Below, piece after piece: positions 1 through 7,112 of a stretch of DNA of 32,181 nucleotides. Source of the DNA: Bradyrhizobium zhengyangense. Its GTDB lineage: Bacteria > Pseudomonadota > Alphaproteobacteria > Rhizobiales > Xanthobacteraceae. The stretch's first letter is position 1. Each line of letters begins with the position of its first letter. The translations under genes were made by a program, and so were the position numbers. The stretch is taken from the NCBI RefSeq assembly GCF_022012435.1, contig NZ_JAKLUA010000032.1:1-32181 (forward strand). The letters run 5' to 3'. Under the pieces are notes generated by a model. That model was given only the letters and a program-made list of their open reading frames with translations, did not search any database and was not told the DNA's origin.

Positions 1-203
1 CCGTGATCTCCACCATCGCCAGCCAGCCGCCGATGATCGCCGACGAGCTGCGCCGCCAAGCCGACGTCTTCACCGACTTGATCGAGCTGCAGTCCAAGCT
101 CGGCCGCGACCCGTCCGAACGCGCGACCCCGCGTGAACGCGGACACGCTCCCAAATTTCTGCAAGATCCAAAGGGAAACGATCCCCTCTACAAAACGACC
201 TAG
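1..203 (+). CDS. C-terminal end of an unrecognised protein, clipped by the window edge
   Basis: An open frame runs from the window edge to a TAG stop. It encodes a charged, mostly helical segment (residues such as DELRRQADVFTDLIELQ) and then a basic, proline-containing tail. A GTG at base 3 could be a start, but no ribosome site can be judged because the upstream DNA is missing. I do not recognise the family. The neighbouring transposon remnant makes this either a real gene tail or decayed DNA. Confidence 0.3.
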   Translation, partial: VISTIASQPPMIADELRRQADVFTDLIELQSKLGRDPSERATPRERGHAPKFLQDPKGNDPLYKTT

Positions 204-412
204 GCGGCCGTCTCATTGGTCAGCTCGTTCTTTGTAAGGTCTCAGAGAGAAGGCCCCAGCTTTGGGCAATGATCGACAGCCGGCGTCGCTCACCTCAAGC
301 CTTGGAGCCGGCAGCACTTAACCCTCCTCTAAGTTTCATGTTCCTAATTCCCCAGACACGCTGCATAATTCTTCCGGAATTTGAGCTGGTCATTTTATAC
401 GAGGTCTTTGCC

Positions 413-529
413 ATGTCCCCAGGCGTCGAAGATCTTCAGATGCTCCGTCTAATCAAAGCCTTCCAGAAACTTACAGGTCAAGACGCGCGACGGTTGGTCC
501 TGAGTTCTGCTCGGGGAGGGAAAAGCTAG
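413..529 (+). CDS. Small 38-residue protein, possibly truncated
   Basis: The ATG at 413 has a good ribosome-binding site, GAGG at 401-404. The product begins MSPGVEDLQMLRLIKAFQKL and continues as a basic amphipathic helix until RRLVL, after which it ends in an SSARGGKS tail. The helical part resembles small regulatory-looking proteins that I loosely associate with rhizobia, where a conserved glutamate-rich end normally follows. The abrupt change after RRLVL suggests a frameshift. This rests on recalled similarity only, and the function is unknown. An in-frame upstream ATG at 269 lacks a convincing ribosome site. Confidence 0.4.
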   Translation: MSPGVEDLQMLRLIKAFQKLTGQDARRLVLSSARGGKS

Positions 530-739
530 GCCGGACGGAGCACTAGGCCCGGGGAGTACGCTTTTTCACCTGCACGTTGAAGGACCGCTCAGCAATTCCA
601 GTGGGGGAGCAAATGTTGACTGGATTTCTGATCGGGGTGTTAGCTTGTAGCGCTGCTTTAATCGCAAGTCGCGCACGGAAGCGCGTGCAAGCAACAACAA
701 TGGAGCATCGCGAATTCAAGACGAATATCTGGTCGCGAG

Positions 740-1262
740 ACGTGGCGGCCACGGTTAGTGGGGTTGGTTCACAAGCGCCTCGAAGGTTGCATTTTCGTTT
801 GGCCAACGATGGCGGACGGCGTGATGCGGATGTCGCGGGAAGTAACTGCTTGCCGCCCTTCTTGTTCGCGTTCGCTGTTGACCAGCTTGCTCGGGGTGTG
901 CCCATCCGGGCCCGGCGGCCGCGGCTCCTTCGTGGCTTCACTGCAACCGGAATTAGGGTCTCGTCGATCAATGCGCCCCGCACAGCGCCAATACTCGCTC
1001 TAGGTGCAGGATCTCGGCGAACAGCTTCTCGTCGAGACGGCCCGGTGCGACGCCTCACGGAAGCGCCAGATCGTCGTATGATCAGGGATCTCGTCGCTAA
1101 GCACAAAGCCGCAGAAATCGTGGACCGAGGCGCATCGAGCGCTTCTTCAAGCTCCGGATCGGACAGCCCGTACCATTGCTGCAGCAGCAGTCCCTTGAAC
1201 ATCCTAGCCGCGGATAGGGTCGGCGAGCCGCGCTCCAGTCCGGAAGACCGCCCTGCATGCGC
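740..1262 (-). pseudogene. Frameshifted IS5-family transposase remnant
   Basis: Read on the minus strand, the frame entering at about 1228 gives MFKGLLLQQWYGLSDPELEE, a hallmark of the N-terminal region of IS5-family DDE transposases. The next conserved block (DEIPDHTTIWRFRE) lies at about 1085-1120 in a different frame. A further block (GALIDETLIPVAVKP) returns to the first frame near 960-1000. At least two frameshifts therefore separate conserved blocks. No complete DDE domain and no terminal inverted repeats were found, and downstream similarity fades before 740. This is a decayed insertion sequence and marks the left part of the window as accessory DNA. Confidence 0.78.
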
Positions 1263-1719
1263 TCCACAGAATCCAGTCAGCCAATTCGCAAATCAGTCTC
1301 AGCACCGGGTTTCCTTTCCACCGTTGACGCGACACCAACGCGTGGGCGAAGCTCGGTCGCCCAACCTGCCCATACCACTCCAAGTCCCCTCTAAAGCCTG
1401 GTCCTAGAGAATCGCAGATCCACTTTGTGCAACGATCTTTCAAGTGGGAGGGGCCTCACCCCCGTCATGCTCGGCGGCGTATTTCGGCTCGAGTTTGTAT
1501 CTCGATGAGGGGCGCACCACCGCAGCGGCGGACCTCGCGCTCAGTATCACTATTGTGCTTCTGGTCCAATCCGTCTCCGCGCTCCCAATATCCCGGTTTC
1601 GGCATCGTCCCTGGGGTTGACCCACGCTGGGTGATATGGCCAAGAGAAGGCAGGAATGCGCTTCGTTCGGCCCTCTGTGCGCATCCAAAAATTTCGATGC
1701 TGCGGGAACAAGGTTGGCC
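1263..1719. other. Gene-poor stretch between the IS remnant and gmd
   Basis: I see no credible gene here. Several overlapping short frames exist on both strands, as expected in GC-rich DNA, and none has a ribosome site plus a recognisable product. Around 1495-1600 one plus-strand frame encodes a short hydrophobic stretch (LALSITIVLLVQSVSALPI) without a start codon, which may be a gene remnant. The DNA probably holds the gmd promoter, but I could not pick one out. Confidence 0.4.
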
Positions 1720-2787
1720 ATGACTCAACGCATTGCTCTCATCACCGGCGTGACCGGCCAGGACGGCGCTTATCTTGCGGAACATCTGCTGTCGCTCGGC
1801 TATGTCGTGCACGGCATCAAGCGGCGCTCGTCCTCATTCAACACCGCGCGCGTCGATCACCTCTACCAGGACCCGCATGTCGGCCACGTGCCGTTCCTGA
1901 TGCATTACGGCGACATGACGGATTCCACCAACCTGATCCGCCTGGTGCAGCAGATCCGGCCGACCGAAATCTACAATCTCGCCGCCCAGAGCCACGTCGC
2001 CGTCAGCTTCGAGAGCCCGGAATACACCGCCAACGCCGATGCCATCGGCGTGCTGCGCCTTTTGGAGGCGATCCGCATCCTCGGCATGGAGAAGGAGACG
2101 CGGTTCTACCAGGCCTCGACCTCCGAGCTTTATGGCCTCGTGCAGGAGATCCCGCAGAAGGAAACCACGCCGTTCTATCCGCGCTCGCCTTATGGCGTCG
2201 CCAAGCTCTATGGCTACTGGATCACGGTGAACTACCGCGAAGCTTACGGCATGTTTGCCTCGAACGGCATCTTGTTCAACCATGAGAGCCCAATCCGCGG
2301 CGAGACCTTCGTCACCCGAAAGATCACCCGCGGCGTCGCGCGGATCGAGCTTGGGCTTGAGCAGACGCTCTATCTCGGCAATCTCGAAGCCAAGCGCGAC
2401 TGGGGCCACGCCAAGGATTATGTCGAGGGCATGCACATGATCCTACAGGCCGACAAGCCCGACGACTTCGTACTCGCCACGGGTGAGATGCACTCGGTGC
2501 GCCAGATGGTCGAGCTGGCTTTCGCGCAGGTCAGCCGCCGCATAGAATGGCGCGGCGCAGGCGTGGACGAAACCGGCATCGACGCGAAGACTGGCAAGAC
2601 CGTGGTGAAAATTGATCCTACCTATTTCCGCCCAACCGAGGTCGATCTCCTCGTCGGCGACGCCAGCAAGGCGCGCGAGGTGCTGGGCTGGAAGCCGAAA
2701 CGCACCTTTGCGCAGCTCGTCGCCGAGATGATGTCTAGCGACCTGGTGGAGGCCAAGCGGGACCTCGCACATGGCAAGCGCGTTTGA
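1720..2787 (+). CDS. gmd: GDP-mannose 4,6-dehydratase
   Basis: This enzyme converts GDP-D-mannose to GDP-4-dehydro-6-deoxy-D-mannose, the precursor of GDP-fucose, GDP-rhamnose and related sugars used in surface polysaccharides or decorated signal molecules. The 355-residue product has the usual length. The extended SDR Rossmann motif GVTGQDG is at residues 10-16, and the KRRSSSFNT NADP-site segment follows. The catalytic set T134, E136, Y158 and K162 is in place (STSELYG; YGVAKLYG), and FNHESPIRGETFVTRKI is diagnostic of Gmd. The family commonly has SPRRG where this protein has SPIRG. The ATG at 1720 was chosen because AAGG precedes it and the Rossmann strand begins right after; the frame is open upstream to 1636. 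No fcl/GMER partner follows, so this copy stands alone. Confidence 0.95.
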   Translation: MTQRIALITGVTGQDGAYLAEHLLSLGYVVHGIKRRSSSFNTARVDHLYQDPHVGHVPFLMHYGDMTDSTNLIRLVQQIRPTEIYNLAAQSHVAVSFESPEYTANADAIGVLRLLEAIRILGMEKETRFYQASTSELYGLVQEIPQKETTPFYPRSPYGVAKLYGYWITVNYREAYGMFASNGILFNHESPIRGETFVTRKITRGVARIELGLEQTLYLGNLEAKRDWGHAKDYVEGMHMILQADKPDDFVLATGEMHSVRQMVELAFAQVSRRIEWRGAGVDETGIDAKTGKTVVKIDPTYFRPTEVDLLVGDASKAREVLGWKPKRTFAQLVAEMMSSDLVEAKRDLAHGKRV

Positions 2788-3356
2788 GGCGAAGGACGGA
2801 AGCGTCGTCGGCCAACGTGGCGGTCGATATCTCCTGCCAGAGTTGGCGCAGGAGGAAGTCGAGCCCTTAAGCTAAAGGGTTGCTCTAGCCAGCTATCCAG
2901 CCTGCCGCGAGGATGACGCCGCGGCCCAAAATGTAAAGCCACGGCCATAGCGACGCTGACGCTCACAAAGAAGCCCACGACGACGATATGGTCGTGCACT
3001 GATTTGTGATTGTTACGTATTTCCGAGGCGACGAGATCGGCTTCACGTTGCATTTTCCACGCACTCCAGCGGAAGGGAGGTCTTCAAGAGTGTGTGGTCC
3101 CAATATTGCAAGCCATTGACAACAAGACGCGGACCTCGCGGCGGCATCAAGGCGCAAGGGTGATTTGGGAACAAAAGCGCCGATGATGCGCGGGAGCGCC
3201 ATATCGGGGGCAAATGTGAACCCAATCTAGTAGCGGTGTATGGCGTTCGATCCCCAGCTTCGGACAACGAGTCCAAGTAGGTAGCCGCTGCCAATGAGGG
3301 CGGGTTCTGGCTACCTATCGATGAGAAATACGCTAGAGTTCCAATACTTCGCTCTC
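2788..3356. other. Gene-poor stretch downstream of gmd
   Basis: No confident gene was found. On the minus strand a frame starting at 3053 encodes a polar N terminus and one hydrophobic segment (IVVVGFFVSVSVAMAVALHF). It then runs as low-quality sequence into the 3' end of gmd and stops only at 2622, so it looks like a remnant. No tRNA or clear terminator was seen. The bases appear less GC-rich than the flanking operons, consistent with acquired or decayed DNA. Confidence 0.4.
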
Positions 3357-3560
3357 TTAGGTGCGTTGATCAGCAGCCTCATCCTTTGAGATATCCTTGA
3401 GGTGCTCGACAAGCAGTTCGTTGATCATGGCTGCAACAGACATGCGCCTAGCTTTAGCAGCCCTCTCTGCTGCAGCTTTAACGTCGTCGGGACTCGGAGA
3501 GACGTGGCTGAATGTTTCGGCATGTCGCCACAAGCTTGTTTTCCGACAGCTACCCCTCAT
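3357..3560 (-). CDS. Putative ribbon-helix-helix small protein
   Basis: The C-terminal two thirds read VSPSPDDVKAAAERAAKARR and then MSVAAMINELLVEHLKD. This fits the strand, helix A, turn, helix B pattern of Arc/CopG-type ribbon-helix-helix proteins, which bind DNA as dimers and are often antitoxins or repressors. The start is uncertain. I list the ATG at 3560, preceded by a G-rich stretch; the frame is open to 3677, but the extra N-terminal residues look non-coding. No toxin gene is adjacent. It is the last of several small minus-strand genes leading away from the peptide cassette. Confidence 0.42.
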   Translation of the reverse strand: MRGSCRKTSLWRHAETFSHVSPSPDDVKAAAERAAKARRMSVAAMINELLVEHLKDISKDEAADQRT

Positions 3561-3743
3561 GCCCCACAGGGATTTGCTGCACAACGGGAAAGTTGTGAAA
3601 ATTATTTCGCCGCGGGCTGGGCCGCGGAGCAGTATGTTGACGGTTCTGCTGATCAGGCTCGCGCTAGGAAACGTCAATCTAGCTGGAGGTGGCGGTCTAC
3701 GTCTCTTCTGGTACTACAGACAAGGAAGGCTTTTGATCCATCC

Positions 3744-3971
3744 TCAGATGTTCAAAGCCTCGCATGGCGTCTCCTGAAAATGCTCGGGCCACTCGATTGG
3801 ATTGCAGAAGAGACCCCGGTGCTCGATCTCCCTAAGTAGATTGTCGGCGCGGCGCTTTGCGGGCGGGCCCACGAGCCGGGCGCCGGATAAGCTGTCAGCT
3901 TGGACCTCCTGCCGGATGAATTCGTACATCCGCAGAACAAAGTGATCGGATAGGCCACCAAATTCGCTCAT
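3744..3971 (-). CDS. Unrecognised 75-residue soluble protein
   Basis: I do not recognise this protein. It is charged and mostly helical, begins MSEFGGLSDHFVLRMYEFIR, and contains a basic patch (GPPAKRRADNLLREIEHRG) and one cysteine. There is no signal peptide or membrane segment. It starts only 11 bases after the stop of the small membrane protein at 3983-4162, so the two are probably co-transcribed. The ribosome site is weak, which fits translational coupling. By position it could be part of a self-protection pair for the peptide cassette; that is inference only. Confidence 0.5.
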   Translation of the reverse strand: MSEFGGLSDHFVLRMYEFIRQEVQADSLSGARLVGPPAKRRADNLLREIEHRGLFCNPIEWPEHFQETPCEALNI

Positions 3972-3982
3972 TGCCGATACGC

Positions 3983-4162
3983 CTAACTAAAATACCAGGC
4001 GAGAAGAATGTGAAGGGGCTGCCAGGCGACCCAACCGATCGCCGCGAACCAAAGGGCTGTAAAGAGAATGGCAGCTACGCCGAAACAAGCGGGAAAGACC
4101 AAATCAAATAGACCAGGTCGCTCGCGCGGCTCGGAGGCTTGATCTGCAGTTAAATCGGACAT
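3983..4162 (-). CDS. Small membrane protein; candidate immunity protein of the peptide cassette
   Basis: The 59-residue product has a charged N terminus (MSDLTADQASEPRERPG) followed by about 40 mostly hydrophobic residues. These can form two membrane passes, roughly residues 20-38 and 40-57, rich in tryptophan and phenylalanine. The ATG at 4162 was chosen for its strong GAGGGAG ribosome site; an upstream ATG at 4210 would add an unconvincing cysteine-rich extension. It lies on the same strand as, and downstream of, the left precursor-peptide pair, beyond their terminator. Small membrane proteins next to double-glycine peptides are often immunity proteins. That role is inferred from size, topology and place only. 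Confidence 0.6.
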   Translation of the reverse strand: MSDLTADQASEPRERPGLFDLVFPACFGVAAILFTALWFAAIGWVAWQPLHILLAWYFS

Positions 4163-4346
4163 TCGGGTCTCCCTCTCGCAAGGACATACCGAACCCATTG
4201 AGCGTCGCAAGCCGTCCTGAAGATTAACCTGAGCAGTAAACCTTAATCGCTTTACTTTACTCCTCCGAGCTGAGTGCTGCTTCCGTTCGCTGCTCTTGGG
4301 GCTGCAGAGCCCGCAAATTAGCGAGCAGCCGCTTCTCTAAGTTGAA

Positions 4347-4370
4347 GAGGCCGCCAATCGATGCGGCCTC
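4347..4370 (-). terminator. Hairpin terminator after the left peptide pair
   Basis: GAGGCCGC at 4347-4354 pairs perfectly with GCGGCCTC at 4363-4370 around an eight-base loop. On the minus strand it lies about 30 bases after the stop of the 75-residue precursor and is followed by a short pyrimidine run. The same stem ends the right copy. Confidence 0.75.
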
Positions 4371-4400
4371 TAAACTCGCGAGCAGTTCTGCTTGGCGAAC

Positions 4401-4628
4401 TCAGAAGGGCGGCTGCCCCGGTCCCGAGCCCGGGCCGAACGGGCCGCGCAGGTTGCCCGGGCCCTGCAAGCCGCCGAAGATCAGTCCGCCGACCCACTCG
4501 GCGGCATCCCTGATGGCGCCGCCGATGGCACGGAAGGCGTCTCCGAGCCAGTTGCCGCCGACAACCGCTTCGAGGTCCGCATCATTCAGTTCGATGATTT
4601 CAGGGTTGGCACGTTTTGGGTTCAGCAT
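4401..4628 (-). CDS. Double-glycine-leader precursor peptide B, left copy
   Basis: The 75-residue precursor has a 25-residue leader ending ELNDADLEAVVGG, which fits the ELxxxxLxxVxGG leader pattern cut by C39 peptidases after GG. The 50-residue core starts NWLGDAFRAIGG, continues as an amphipathic or hydrophobic helix (EWVGGLIFGGLQG), and ends in a Gly/Pro-rich tail. Glycines 48, 52 and 56 form a GxxxGxxxG helix-packing motif typical of two-peptide bacteriocins. The core has no cysteine. AGGAG lies upstream. It differs from the right copy at six positions: R6, N8, D18, R40, A43 and L60. No modifying enzyme is nearby. It is predicted to be exported and trimmed by the adjacent transporter. Confidence 0.88.
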   Translation of the reverse strand: MLNPKRANPEIIELNDADLEAVVGGNWLGDAFRAIGGAIRDAAEWVGGLIFGGLQGPGNLRGPFGPGSGPGQPPF

Positions 4629-4683
4629 GTTGGCCGCTCCTTTTCAAATGTTGATGTGATGAAGGGTTTGAACGCTTGGTCTT

Positions 4684-4863
4684 TTAGCGGTGGAAGATGC
4701 CACCTGGCAGCCAGGGATTCGGGCCCATGGGCTGATGGGTCGTGATCTTCCCATCCACAATCCACGGCCCAATGCAGCCTCCGTCATTGATGAAGCCGCC
4801 GGACACGGAGCTCAATTCGCGGTCGTCCAACTCTCTACGGTCTTGATTGCTACGCTCGGTCAT
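4684..4863 (-). CDS. Double-glycine-leader precursor peptide A, left copy
   Basis: The gene is short and was found by comparison with the right copy. The 59-residue product has a 23-residue leader ending ELDDRELSSVSGG. The 36-residue core begins FINDGGCIGPW and ends NPWLPGGIFHR, and holds one cysteine (C30), three prolines beside glycine or tryptophan, and a GxxxG spacing at G28/G32. The ATG at 4863 is preceded by CGGGAG. The core is identical in protein to the right copy despite four silent DNA differences, while the leader differs at three residues (R10, D14, S21). It precedes peptide B by 55 bases, so the two are one transcription unit. It is predicted to be cut after GG and exported. Confidence 0.85.
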   Translation of the reverse strand: MTERSNQDRRELDDRELSSVSGGFINDGGCIGPWIVDGKITTHQPMGPNPWLPGGIFHR

Positions 4864-5081
4864 TTGTGTCTCCCGTTGTAGTGGAGGGTCTATCCCCTCT
4901 CATCTCGTGGCCACAGGAGTACCCCGGCCCGCGTGGATAGACCGTGAGAGGGGTCACACAGGTGCAATTGAGTGAAATTAGGGGGGCACCGCGTCCGACC
5001 TTGAGAGGGTCTTGAATCTCGTCAGACCGGTGGTCCTTTCTAACAATGACTTGAGCCAGCCGGGTCGTTGCGCCCAGCAGC

Positions 5082-5702
5082 TCAAAGCCGGGAGCGAATG
5101 GAACTCAAAATCCCAGTCGTCGCATCAACAACCTGAAGGGCCTGCTGGGATTTTGCCACCGCAACAGCCGATCGGGTGCATTGATCGGGAAGTTGCGCAA
5201 TCTTTTTACGCTGGCTGGACAGAATATTGGCCGACTGCTCAATGGCAAACTTGACCACATCGCGCGTGGGGTCATTCTCGCCGACGTTGGTCAGCTCCTT
5301 CTCGATCGTAATCAGATACTCGTAACTTGAGAGCTCCTGGGAAATCTCGACCAGATTTTGCACGGTGGCTTTGACGCAATCTGCGTCCACAGCAGGAATG
5401 TCGGTCCGTTTGGAGGTTTGGACGAGGTCCGCCATCAAGCCGGCGAACATTGGCCTGAGATCTTCGACGCGCTTCAAGTCGGCGGGACTCAAGACACCGG
5501 CCACGCACATTTTCGTTGCGACCAGCAACCCCAAGCATGGCCACGCCAGTCGGGTGGCTATCACACGAACCGGTCCGGCACGTTTCACGCTGTCCGCTTG
5601 CCATATCATCGAGACGCTCGAATTTTCTGCGTCAACAAGCCCGCCGTCCTCAAGGCCGACAATAGCGCCGCACAATGGAACCCTCAATCCTATTCTTTCC
5701 AT
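5082..5702 (-). CDS. Putative secreted protein of unknown function between peptides and exporter
   Basis: I do not recognise a family. The C-terminal 150 residues are helical and polar, with three cysteines (two of them in DADCVKATV and LPDQCTRSAV) that could form disulfides in the periplasm. A hydrophobic stretch (RLAWPCLGLLVATKMCVAGV) just before LSPADLKRV looks like a signal sequence. That suggests the true start is the ATG at 5609, or a GTG a little downstream, rather than the ATG at 5702, although the latter has an AAGG ribosome site. The gene is divergent from the exporter operon, 144 bases away from its start, and reads towards the left peptide pair. Its place suggests a role in peptide maturation, immunity or regulation; none is shown. 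Confidence 0.6.
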   Translation of the reverse strand: MERIGLRVPLCGAIVGLEDGGLVDAENSSVSMIWQADSVKRAGPVRVIATRLAWPCLGLLVATKMCVAGVLSPADLKRVEDLRPMFAGLMADLVQTSKRTDIPAVDADCVKATVQNLVEISQELSSYEYLITIEKELTNVGENDPTRDVVKFAIEQSANILSSQRKKIAQLPDQCTRSAVAVAKSQQALQVVDATTGILSSIRSRL

Positions 5703-5735
5703 AAGCCTTGCACGCGCGCCGGGAATTCGGAACCG

Positions 5736-5764
5736 TTGTAGGAAAATCGTCTCCTATGTATCAT
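5736..5764 (+). promoter_or_regulatory. Possible sigma-70-type promoter of the exporter operon
   Basis: In the divergent intergenic region, TTGTAG (5736-5741) and TATCAT (5759-5764) are separated by 17 bases. The -10 matches the consensus at five of six positions; the -35 keeps only TTG. It lies about 80 bases upstream of the GTG start of the adaptor gene. Confidence 0.35.
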
Positions 5765-5846
5765 TGGCGCGTGCGCCGGTCTTTTCAGGCCCATCTTTGA
5801 CGAACTGAAAGTTATTGCGCCGAGATCGTTGCGAGGGATTTGAACC

Positions 5847-7112
5847 GTGACCGACGGCCCCGAACGTATTTTCCGTGCAAGCGCGTTGCAACGCGCGGCA
5901 TCTCCGGACGAACTCGACCATCTCGTCGCGATTACCAAGCCGGCCGACTGGATCCTGGCCGTCGTCGTAACGGTCGCTCTGATTGCGGCGCTTATCTGGG
6001 GGATCTACGGCCGGATTCCCTCGCGCGTGTCGGGGCAAGGAATTCTGGTCGGTAGCGGCCGCGTTGTCGATGCAGTCTCTGCCGCGGAAGGGCGGCTCGC
6101 TTCGCTCGGCATTTCCGTCGGGGACCATGTTGAGCGTGGTCAGATCATTGCGCAGATCTCGCAGACCGACATCGAGCAGAAATACGCAAACGCGGTCGAG
6201 GCCTACAAAGAGCGCCAGCGTGAGCATGATGACATGGCCGGCAAGGTGAGGTCGGAGCTCGCCGTCAAGGCCGCCAATCTCGATAAGCTCGAGGCGGCCT
6301 TCAACAAGGTCATCGAGGCAACCGGGCAGCGCGTTCAGTCCCTGGACATCGACGTGAAGAATCTCGAGCAGCTCATGGCCAAGGGCCTGACGACGCGGAA
6401 GACGCTGGAGGATCGTCGTCTCGAGTTGACCGAGGCGCAGCAGCGACGAACGGACTCGCAGAACGAGATCCTCAAATTGCATGCGCAGCAATCCGACCTC
6501 GAAACCCAGCGCGAGCACGAATTGCAGCAGGCCGAATTCGCGGCCAACAACGCGCGCCGCGAGATGCAGGCACTCGCCGGGACCCTGGGGCGCAATTCGC
6601 AGGTCATCAGCCCGATCACGGGTCGCGTGCTGGAGATCAAGATATCGACCGGTTCGGTCCTCGCCGTCGGCACGGCGGTCGTCGCGATTGAAGATGAGGG
6701 CTCGAAGCTCGAGGCGGTCATTTATATCCCCGCCGAGCAAGGCAAGAGCGTCAAGCCAGGCTCTCAAGTGCGCATCGCGCCCAGCACCGTCAAGCGCGAG
6801 GAGTTCGGCATGATGATCGGGACGGTCTCCAGCGTGTCGGAGTTTCCCGTGACACCGCAGGGAATGACCGCGGTGCTTCACAACGATCAATTGGTCAAGG
6901 TGTTCTCCCACGACGGCGCGCCCTATGCCGTCACCGTATCCCTGGAAAAGGACGACTCGACGGCGAGCGGCTATCGATGGGCTGTCGGTCAAGGACCTCC
7001 GGTGCACCTGACCAGCGGCACGCTGGCCCAGGCCGAGATCACCACCCGGAATCGGCGTCCGCTGGATCTCGTTGTTCCTCTCATCAGGAAGCTGACTGGG
7101 ATCGATGGATAG
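5847..7112 (+). CDS. HlyD-family membrane-fusion protein, NHLM-type peptide exporter
   Basis: This 421-residue adaptor links an inner-membrane ABC exporter to the periplasm or outer membrane. A cytoplasmic tail (1-34) is followed by one membrane helix (about 36-54). A biotinyl-lipoyl-like half domain then begins near GQGILVGSGRVV, followed by a long coiled coil (about 100-245). The second lipoyl half (SPITGRVLEIKISTGSVLAV) and a beta-barrel region complete the protein. Order and length match the HlyD component that accompanies paired NHLM ABC transporters. The GTG start at 5847 has GAGGG upstream at 5833-5837. The last eight bases overlap the next gene, so the three exporter genes are coupled. 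Confidence 0.9.
   Translation: MTDGPERIFRASALQRAASPDELDHLVAITKPADWILAVVVTVALIAALIWGIYGRIPSRVSGQGILVGSGRVVDAVSAAEGRLASLGISVGDHVERGQIIAQISQTDIEQKYANAVEAYKERQREHDDMAGKVRSELAVKAANLDKLEAAFNKVIEATGQRVQSLDIDVKNLEQLMAKGLTTRKTLEDRRLELTEAQQRRTDSQNEILKLHAQQSDLETQREHELQQAEFAANNARREMQALAGTLGRNSQVISPITGRVLEIKISTGSVLAVGTAVVAIEDEGSKLEAVIYIPAEQGKSVKPGSQVRIAPSTVKREEFGMMIGTVSSVSEFPVTPQGMTAVLHNDQLVKVFSHDGAPYAVTVSLEKDDSTASGYRWAVGQGPPVHLTSGTLAQAEITTRNRRPLDLVVPLIRKLTGIDG

Larger units (their letters stand above)
4344..4958. repeat. Left arm of the inverted duplication (precursor-peptide mini-operon)
   Basis: The minus strand of this segment matches the plus strand of 12324-12939 almost throughout. The match begins in a TGTGACCC/TCACGGT leader region, continues through both peptide genes and their spacer, and ends in the same hairpin terminator. 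The arms are clearly diverged (silent changes, a few amino-acid changes, small spacing differences), so the duplication is not recent. The arms point outward and enclose about 7.4 kb containing the exporter. Boundaries were set by eye. Confidence 0.9.

Noticed and set aside
2622..3053. Minus-strand 143-residue frame with one hydrophobic segment
   Set aside because: It overlaps the 3' end of gmd by over 160 bases, becomes low-complexity after the hydrophobic part and has a weak ribosome site; at best a remnant.
3238..3275. tRNA-like T-loop sequence GTTCGATCC near 3246
   Set aside because: The flanking bases do not pair as a T-stem and no acceptor or anticodon arm could be found upstream.
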